Assembly: GCA_017460265.1 (NCBI GenBank)
Contig: JAFUBJ010000496.1
Span: forward strand, 1 to 11,271
Reading direction: 5' to 3'
From: Atopobiaceae bacterium
GTDB lineage: Bacteria > Actinomycetota > Coriobacteriia > Coriobacteriales > Atopobiaceae
Length of the DNA stretch: 11,271 nt
Shown here one piece after another: positions 6,457 through 11,271 of this stretch (the stretch's first letter is position 1; every line of letters begins with the position of its first letter). Under the pieces are notes generated by a model that did no database searches, was not told where the DNA came from, and saw nothing but the letters and a program-made list of their open reading frames with translations. The position numbers and the translations under genes were made by a program.

Positions 6457-6582
6457 GAAGTCACCCACCGCTCGCCGAGAAGGACATGCAGAGTTTCCGC
6501 AGGTAAAAGGCCACCTAACCCAAACCTAGCCTTGTTGGTGCGCGCGCTTGGGGCTTCACTCAGGCTGTTGTACTGTCTCTAG
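6451..6582 (+). pseudogene. Possible remnant of an XRE/HigA-type antitoxin gene (C-terminal half)
   Basis: A 43-codon open stretch ends at TAG 6580-6582. Its second half, RVSAGKRPPNPNLALLVRAL followed by GASLRLL, reads like the end of an XRE helix-turn-helix antitoxin: the usual pattern is R-[IV]-E-x-G-K-x-x-P-x-x-x-T-L-x-x-[IL]-x-x-A-L-G-x-x-L. It also lines up with the matching part of the hipB product nearby (EQGKN then TLELALQRLGLRLVI). The first helices of an HTH are missing and no Shine-Dalgarno site precedes ATG 6451, which overlaps the probable luxR promoter. If real, it is a decayed gene and not a functional one. A chance match in a 193-nt spacer is possible. Confidence 0.3.
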
Positions 6583-6598
6583 AGAGAGTGAAGCTGCC

Positions 6599-9500
6599 AT
6601 GAAACGTGCCCTGAGAAAGCCGCTTGCCTCGCTGGTCGCATTCTCGCTTGTGCTGGGGCTGGTGCCTCTGCATGCGATGGCCGACGAGACGCCCACTCTG
6701 CCCGAGGAACCCGTCGCCCAAGAGGAGGTGCTGACGGAGGAGCCCGCTCCGATGGAGGTTGTTGCGCCGAAGGAGGAGACTGCTTCGGTTGAGGAGGATC
6801 CTGCGGAGGAGGTTGCTCCGGAAGAGAAGGCGGACACTGAAGAGGTTGCTCCTGCTGAGGAGGCAGCGCCCGCGGAGGAAGCCGCCCCGGCAGAGGACAA
6901 GCCCGTGGCAGACGAGCCCGCGGCGCCGGCTGAGATGCCCGCGCCTGTCGCCAAGGCGGAGACGACCAAAGCGGCGGCTCCCAAGTCCGCAGCTCCCAAG
7001 CTGGCGCCTCAGGCAACGACGATCGACAGCCTCTCCATCACGGTCACGCCTCCCACAGCAGGGGAGAAGAACGTTGACGCAGCAGGCCTTGTAAGCATTC
7101 CCACAAGCGCGCACTGCTCACTTAAGAGCGCATACTGGGTCCTCGGTGATTCGAGCTCGACAATCGTTACCCCCACCACCGACATCGATGACAATCCGTA
7201 CGCCCTAGCCATTACGCTCAAAGCCGATGAGGGATATGAGTTCCAGGACGGGAGCAGCTACACCGTTACGGGGGCGACCCCGCAAGATGGCGGCAAGCTG
7301 TGGCTTTACGACAGCAGCGAGGCCAACGCAAACGTGCTTGTCACGCCTACAAAGGCAACGACTGTCAACATGCGCGTGTGGACGCCCGGCCATGGCACCG
7401 TGAAGATCAACGGCTCCGACTACAGCACCGAGTTCCAGGGCACCTGGTTCGAGGGCACGGAGGTCTCGATAGAAGCCGTACCATCAAGCGGCTACCAGTT
7501 CGCTCGCTGGTGGGCTGCTTCAAAGAGTGGCGGCGGACGTCTCATCAAGACGGCTTCCACCACACTGACGGCTGGCACTGACGCCGAGGCAGAAGCCCTT
7601 TTTGGACTTGAGAAGGCATCTATCACGATCACAGCTCCCAAAGTCGGAACGAGTGGTGTGGACAATCCCCCGGCCATCTCCGTACCTTCTGGAGCCGGCT
7701 ACTCCGTGACGGAAACCAGGTGGGTTGGTGCCAATAGCACGTTGGATGCCCAGTCGCTTGAGACGCCAACCAACTTTGAGGCGGGTAAGACCTACTACGC
7801 CTATGTCAGTCTTAAAGATGGCGATGATTCTTTTGCGGCTACCGGTGGCGGAGCTGTGTTCGACACAGCCTTGCAACTTACTGGCGGAAACGTGAAATAT
7901 AAGCGCAACTGGCAGCGGCAAGACGGTGTATCGATCGAGGCCATCGTTACGGTCACGATTCCCGAGGCTGAGACCCACACCGTGACGTTTGATACGCAAG
8001 GGGGCAGCGCCGTTGCTTCGCAGGAGGTCGCGGACGGCGCCTATGCGACCAAGCCGGCCAACCCCAAAAAGGACGGTTTCTACTTCCTGGGTTGGTACGA
8101 GAAGCCGGGTGCTCAACTCACGCGCGAAGAGGTTTACGCCAACAAACCGGTTGGCTTCGATTTCGCGAAAACCGCAATCACCGAGGACAAGACGCTCTAC
8201 GCCGTCTGGTATGAGGGCTTCTACGGTGCTACCTACGACTTGTCGGCGAAAACGCCCAAGTATGCTGAGACCGGCGGCAATGTGACTTTTACGAGCACAT
8301 ACCAACAAAAGCCGGAGGCGAGCAAAGTCTGGTGGGACTACTCTATCGTTGAGGGTTCCGAGGTCACCGTCACAGCCATTCCTGCGGCGGGAGCACGCTT
8401 TGTTGGCTGGGCTCCGGGCACGCTGAATTCAAGTGGCAACATGCCTGACGACCCAGCTTCTCTCGACGACATCGTGAGTACGGACAATCCATACACCTTT
8501 ACCTTTGACGGCAGGACGGCGCTTGCTGCGCTGTTCGAGCCGGAGGCGCCCAAGTACGAGCTTTCATTCGCGTTCACGAACCTGTACCCGGGGGCGCAGC
8601 CGCAGGCGCTTCTCGAGTCGCTTACGGTAAACGGCGAGGACTGGACGCCCACCTCGGGGAACACCACGGCTAAGGGCATCCCTGCCGGCTCAAGCGTCAC
8701 CGCTACGGTAAAGGTGACAGACAACGCTTCGCTTGCCACGTATAACAACCCCGGGAATACGATTGCTGATCTCGTACCCACGTATTCTGACGACGGCAGC
8801 AAACTGACCTTCACCTTCACCATGCCGGAAACCGATGCCAGAATCGTCGTGTACCTTTTCGAGGCCGTCACCGTTACCTACGACGCGAACGGCGGGGTAA
8901 AGCAGCCTGCTTGGGCGGATTCTGTTAAGTGGATGAAATACACCGCAAGCACGCCGGCTACAATCAACGTTTCGCAGGAGCTTTACGACTTGTATTCCGG
9001 TCAGGCTAGGGTCCAGCCCCCGGCGGGCGCCACGTTCGCCGGCATCGAGGTCACGCAGAACAAGACTGGTGCCAAGGTGACGGGCAAGCCGGGTGAGGTC
9101 ATCACGGTTGACTTCTCCGAAGGTGGGATCATCAAGTTCCTGTGGCAGAAGGACGTTACGGTGACGTTTGACGCCAAGGGTGGTTCGCCGGTGCCCGACG
9201 CGCAGAAGTTCAAGGCCGGCGAGAAGGCCACGGAGCCTACGGCGCCGACCAAAGAGGGCGGCTGGACTTTTGCTGGCTGGTACACGGACGAGGCGCTCAC
9301 CAGCAAGTTTGACTTCAGCTCGGCCGTGAACGACGACACCACGCTCTACGCACGCTGGAACGGCCAGATCAACGTGTTCACGTACGACAAGACGGCAGGC
9401 AAAACCACACAAGGCGGCACGTTTACCTGCGAGTCTGTTGCGGGAACCGAAAAGGGCATGTACAGCTACGGCTCGGGCAGCATCGCCGAGGGCTCGACCG

Positions 9501-11035
9501 TTAAGCTGACGGCGAAGCCCGCTGATGGCTACCGCTTCGTCGGTTGGGCGAAGGACGCGGCTGACGGCAGCATCGCGAATACCGACGCAACCTACGAGTT
9601 CGCCTTCACCAAGACCCCCACCACGCTCTTTGCCGTGTTCGAGGAGATTCCGCCCATGCTCACGCTGCACTGGACGTCCGTGGACGGCGAGGACCTGGTC
9701 GATCCGATTGCCATCGAGGCCTCGCCAGGCATGAACGTTGCTCAAGCCCTGAATCTTTATGGTACCAGCTCTATGACGACGGACGTCTTCGCCAACGCCA
9801 AGGAAGGCTATGTGTGGAGCGGCCATCAGATGCCCAAGCCGCTGAGCGCGTACGAGAGCATGGCCGATCTGGACGCAGAGCGGGTCGAGGGCACGGATGA
9901 CATCGGCAAGGGCATGGGCATCTACTACGTCATGCTCAAACAGATTGACGCGGTGGAGATGACGGTCGAGGCGCCGAAGTGCGGTGTCGAGACCAAGATG
10001 GTCGACAACGAGCAGACCAACCCGCCGTCTATGACGCTGGCTGGCAGCAACTACGGTCCGGCCTTTGAGGGCCAACCTGTAGCCATGTGGGGCGAATGGA
10101 AGACCGATCATGCCGAGCCCTTCGGGGGAACCTTCGAGGGCGGCAAGGACTACTCGCTGCTGGCACTTCTCGCGGCGGACTTTGGCTATTGCTTCGCCGA
10201 CGATGTGACCGCGACGGTTACGGGTGCGAAGGATGCGCAGCCGCTGACGTCGTCCGATAGCCCGCTCCTCGTGCTGGGCGTCTCTGCCCAGGTGACCGCC
10301 GAGCACATTCCGGGCGAGACCGTGACGGAGAACGAGGCTAAACCCACCTGCACCGAAGCTGGCTCGCACGACGAGGTCGTGTACTGCACGGCATGCGAGG
10401 ATGAGCTCTCGCGCAAGACCGTGACCGACCCCACGCTCGGCCACGATTGGGGCGAGTGGACCGTCGTCAAGGAGGCCACCGAGGAGGCCGACGGCCTTGA
10501 GCAGCGCACCTGCAAGCGTGGCGATGCGGTCGAGGAGCGCGTCATCCCCAAGCTGGTCGTGGAGTACACCTGTGCGGCGGGCGACGGGCAGACGTGGACC
10601 AAGGGCTCCGGCACGGCGTTGGAGTTCACGTTCAAGCGCTCGATTGCCGACGAGACGTGTTTCTCGCACTTCACGGGCGTGCGCGTGGACGGCAAGCTGC
10701 TCTCCGCCAAGGACTACACGGCCAAGGCGGGCAGCACGGTAGTCACGCTTTCAGCCGACTACCTGGAGACTCTGGCCGTGGGTGAACATACCCTGACTGC
10801 GCAGTTTGACGACGGTAACGGCGAGGCTTCCGCCACGTTTGCCGTGGCGGAGAAGGACGCGCCGGCGCCGACTCCCGAGCCGGCAAAGAAGGACGAGGCC
10901 AAGCCTGCCGCCAAGCCGGCGAGCAACAAGCTCCCGCAGACTGGTGACCCGTTTGCACTGGTGAGCCTGACCGCGCTCACGCTGGCGCTTGCCGGCCTGG
11001 CCGTGACGTTGGCCGCGCGTCGCATCCGCGAGTAA
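6599..11035 (+). CDS. Large LPXTG-anchored surface protein with InlB-type and other repeated beta domains
   Basis: This is a secreted 1478-residue protein destined for sortase attachment to the cell wall. The start ATG follows GAGAGTG and gives a signal peptide (MKRALRKP, hydrophobic core, likely cut after AMA near 28). Residues 30-140 are an acidic Glu/Ala/Pro stalk with 6-residue repeats (AAPAEE). Three copies of one unnamed domain lie at about 142-255, 341-460 and 1119-1237, each opening (S/E)-hydrophobic-T-V/I-x-x-P. Divergent InlB-like repeats with GYxFxxW cores lie at about 257-338, 540-647 and 921-1016. Listeria-Bacteroides/InlB B-repeats (VTFDxxGG ... LYAxW) lie at 462-537 and 855-920, with a diverged one from 757. 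A Cys-bearing segment (Cys1251, CTAC 1263-1266, Cys1305) precedes a final beta domain near 1319-1420. LPQTG at 1445-1449, a hydrophobic helix and RRIRE complete the sorting signal. Its role is probably adhesion or surface interaction; no catalytic domain was recognised. Confidence 0.93.
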   Translation: MKRALRKPLASLVAFSLVLGLVPLHAMADETPTLPEEPVAQEEVLTEEPAPMEVVAPKEETASVEEDPAEEVAPEEKADTEEVAPAEEAAPAEEAAPAEDKPVADEPAAPAEMPAPVAKAETTKAAAPKSAAPKLAPQATTIDSLSITVTPPTAGEKNVDAAGLVSIPTSAHCSLKSAYWVLGDSSSTIVTPTTDIDDNPYALAITLKADEGYEFQDGSSYTVTGATPQDGGKLWLYDSSEANANVLVTPTKATTVNMRVWTPGHGTVKINGSDYSTEFQGTWFEGTEVSIEAVPSSGYQFARWWAASKSGGGRLIKTASTTLTAGTDAEAEALFGLEKASITITAPKVGTSGVDNPPAISVPSGAGYSVTETRWVGANSTLDAQSLETPTNFEAGKTYYAYVSLKDGDDSFAATGGGAVFDTALQLTGGNVKYKRNWQRQDGVSIEAIVTVTIPEAETHTVTFDTQGGSAVASQEVADGAYATKPANPKKDGFYFLGWYEKPGAQLTREEVYANKPVGFDFAKTAITEDKTLYAVWYEGFYGATYDLSAKTPKYAETGGNVTFTSTYQQKPEASKVWWDYSIVEGSEVTVTAIPAAGARFVGWAPGTLNSSGNMPDDPASLDDIVSTDNPYTFTFDGRTALAALFEPEAPKYELSFAFTNLYPGAQPQALLESLTVNGEDWTPTSGNTTAKGIPAGSSVTATVKVTDNASLATYNNPGNTIADLVPTYSDDGSKLTFTFTMPETDARIVVYLFEAVTVTYDANGGVKQPAWADSVKWMKYTASTPATINVSQELYDLYSGQARVQPPAGATFAGIEVTQNKTGAKVTGKPGEVITVDFSEGGIIKFLWQKDVTVTFDAKGGSPVPDAQKFKAGEKATEPTAPTKEGGWTFAGWYTDEALTSKFDFSSAVNDDTTLYARWNGQINVFTYDKTAGKTTQGGTFTCESVAGTEKGMYSYGSGSIAEGSTVKLTAKPADGYRFVGWAKDAADGSIANTDATYEFAFTKTPTTLFAVFEEIPPMLTLHWTSVDGEDLVDPIAIEASPGMNVAQALNLYGTSSMTTDVFANAKEGYVWSGHQMPKPLSAYESMADLDAERVEGTDDIGKGMGIYYVMLKQIDAVEMTVEAPKCGVETKMVDNEQTNPPSMTLAGSNYGPAFEGQPVAMWGEWKTDHAEPFGGTFEGGKDYSLLALLAADFGYCFADDVTATVTGAKDAQPLTSSDSPLLVLGVSAQVTAEHIPGETVTENEAKPTCTEAGSHDEVVYCTACEDELSRKTVTDPTLGHDWGEWTVVKEATEEADGLEQRTCKRGDAVEERVIPKLVVEYTCAAGDGQTWTKGSGTALEFTFKRSIADETCFSHFTGVRVDGKLLSAKDYTAKAGSTVVTLSADYLETLAVGEHTLTAQFDDGNGEASATFAVAEKDAPAPTPEPAKKDEAKPAAKPASNKLPQTGDPFALVSLTALTLALAGLAVTLAARRIRE

Positions 11036-11058
11036 CGTAGGCTGCTAGCTTGCCTGAC

Positions 11059-11101
11059 AACGTCCCAACTGGCCCCTCCCCGTGCCAGTTGGGACGTTTT
11101 T
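11059..11101 (+). terminator. Intrinsic terminator of the surface protein gene
   Basis: Arms 11059-11073 (AACGTCCCAACTGGC) and 11084-11098 pair perfectly over 15 bp around a 10-nt loop, and the transcript ends in TTTTT at 11097-11101. It starts 24 nt after the stop codon. This is the clearest intrinsic terminator in the window. Confidence 0.93.
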
Positions 11102-11115
11102 CTGTCTGTAGATGA

Positions 11116-11271
11116 CCAAACCGTCCCCGCCGGGGACCCCTTGGACGGGTACAGGCCCCAAGGTGTCCAAATCGTCCCCGCTGGGGACCCCTTGGACGGG
11201 TACGGGCCCCAAGGTGTCCAAACCGTCCCCGCCGTGGACCCCTTGGACGGGTACGGGCCCCAAGGTGTCCA
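11116..11271. repeat. Tandem array of 51-bp palindrome-bearing repeats, running off the right edge
   Basis: Units start at 11116, 11167 and 11218 with an exact 51-bp period, and a fourth begins at 11269 where the window ends. Units differ pairwise at only 2-3 positions. Each unit contains GTCCCCGCCGGGGAC (7-bp arms, perfect in unit 1, a wobble in unit 2, broken in unit 3). It also has an 11-bp imperfect arm pair, GGACCCCTTGG with CCAAGGTGTCC, whose right arm runs into the next unit, so a chain of hairpins could form. This resembles REP-type intergenic repeats more than a gene. The minus strand is open in one frame because 51 is a multiple of 3, giving a 17-residue periodic peptide that I do not believe is made. 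Confidence 0.85.

Noticed and set aside
6406..6468. Upstream start for the luxR-type regulator at 6468
   Set aside because: No ribosome-binding site precedes it and it would cover the candidate promoter; ATG 6405 has GAGAGGTG just upstream.
6548..6598. Upstream extension of the surface protein start by 17 residues
   Set aside because: Starting at 6599 gives a proper signal peptide and a nearby ribosome-binding site, whereas the extension puts a polar stretch ahead of the signal sequence.
6760..6960. Acidic AAPAEE repeats in the surface protein as a recent DNA-level expansion
   Set aside because: The 18-bp units encode the same residues with different synonymous codons, so they are an old, protein-level repeat and not a fresh slippage product.
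8690..10669. A 659-codon minus-strand open frame opposite the surface protein
   Set aside because: It is a shadow frame of the surface gene. The Arg/Gly/Val/Leu-rich product has no recognisable domain and there is no start signal.
11045..11263. Open minus-strand frame encoding a 17-residue periodic peptide across the 51-bp array
   Set aside because: The frame is open only because the repeat length is a multiple of three. There is no Shine-Dalgarno site, it runs through the surface-gene terminator, and the dyads explain the sequence better. It should be reconsidered if the frame stays open far beyond the right edge.
11116..11271. CRISPR array
   Set aside because: The units are directly abutting with no variable spacers, so this is a simple tandem repeat.

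Overview
The window is high-GC bacterial DNA that looks like the class Coriobacteriia (Actinomycetota; Olsenella/Atopobiaceae/Collinsella-like). The pointers are the actinobacterial-type ribosomal proteins, a LuxR regulator fused to a many-helix membrane domain (a family abundant in that class), and a large LPQTG sortase substrate. This assignment is inferred from protein character, not from a search.

Layout. (1) 1-3287, + strand: the str operon, with the 3' part of rpsL, then rpsG, fusA and rpsJ. Gaps are short and Shine-Dalgarno sites are good. No tuf lies between fusA and rpsJ. A long hairpin right after rpsJ looks like a terminator, so rpsJ is cut off from the rest of the S10 operon within this window. 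(2) 3355-5045: a hipB-hipA toxin-antitoxin pair, translationally coupled, bracketed by a 32-nt inverted repeat (28 of 32 positions match). The hipB upstream region carries a perfect TATCC-N8-GGATA operator plus one near-perfect and one weak copy, spaced 37 and 38 bp. (3) 5044-6405, - strand: a membrane-anchored LuxR-type regulator. (4) 6406-6598: a divergent intergenic region with a candidate luxR promoter and a short reading frame resembling the end of an XRE antitoxin. (5) 6599-11035, + strand: a 1478-residue secreted, wall-anchored protein made of repeated beta domains and ending in LPQTG, closed by a strong terminator. (6) 11116 to the right edge: three 51-bp tandem repeats with internal dyad symmetry, continuing beyond the window.

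The conserved str genes form one translation unit. The region after rpsJ looks accessory: a TA module with repeat boundaries, a membrane sensor-regulator, and a cell-surface protein that the regulator may control from the shared intergenic region. The sortase that would anchor the surface protein is not in the window.
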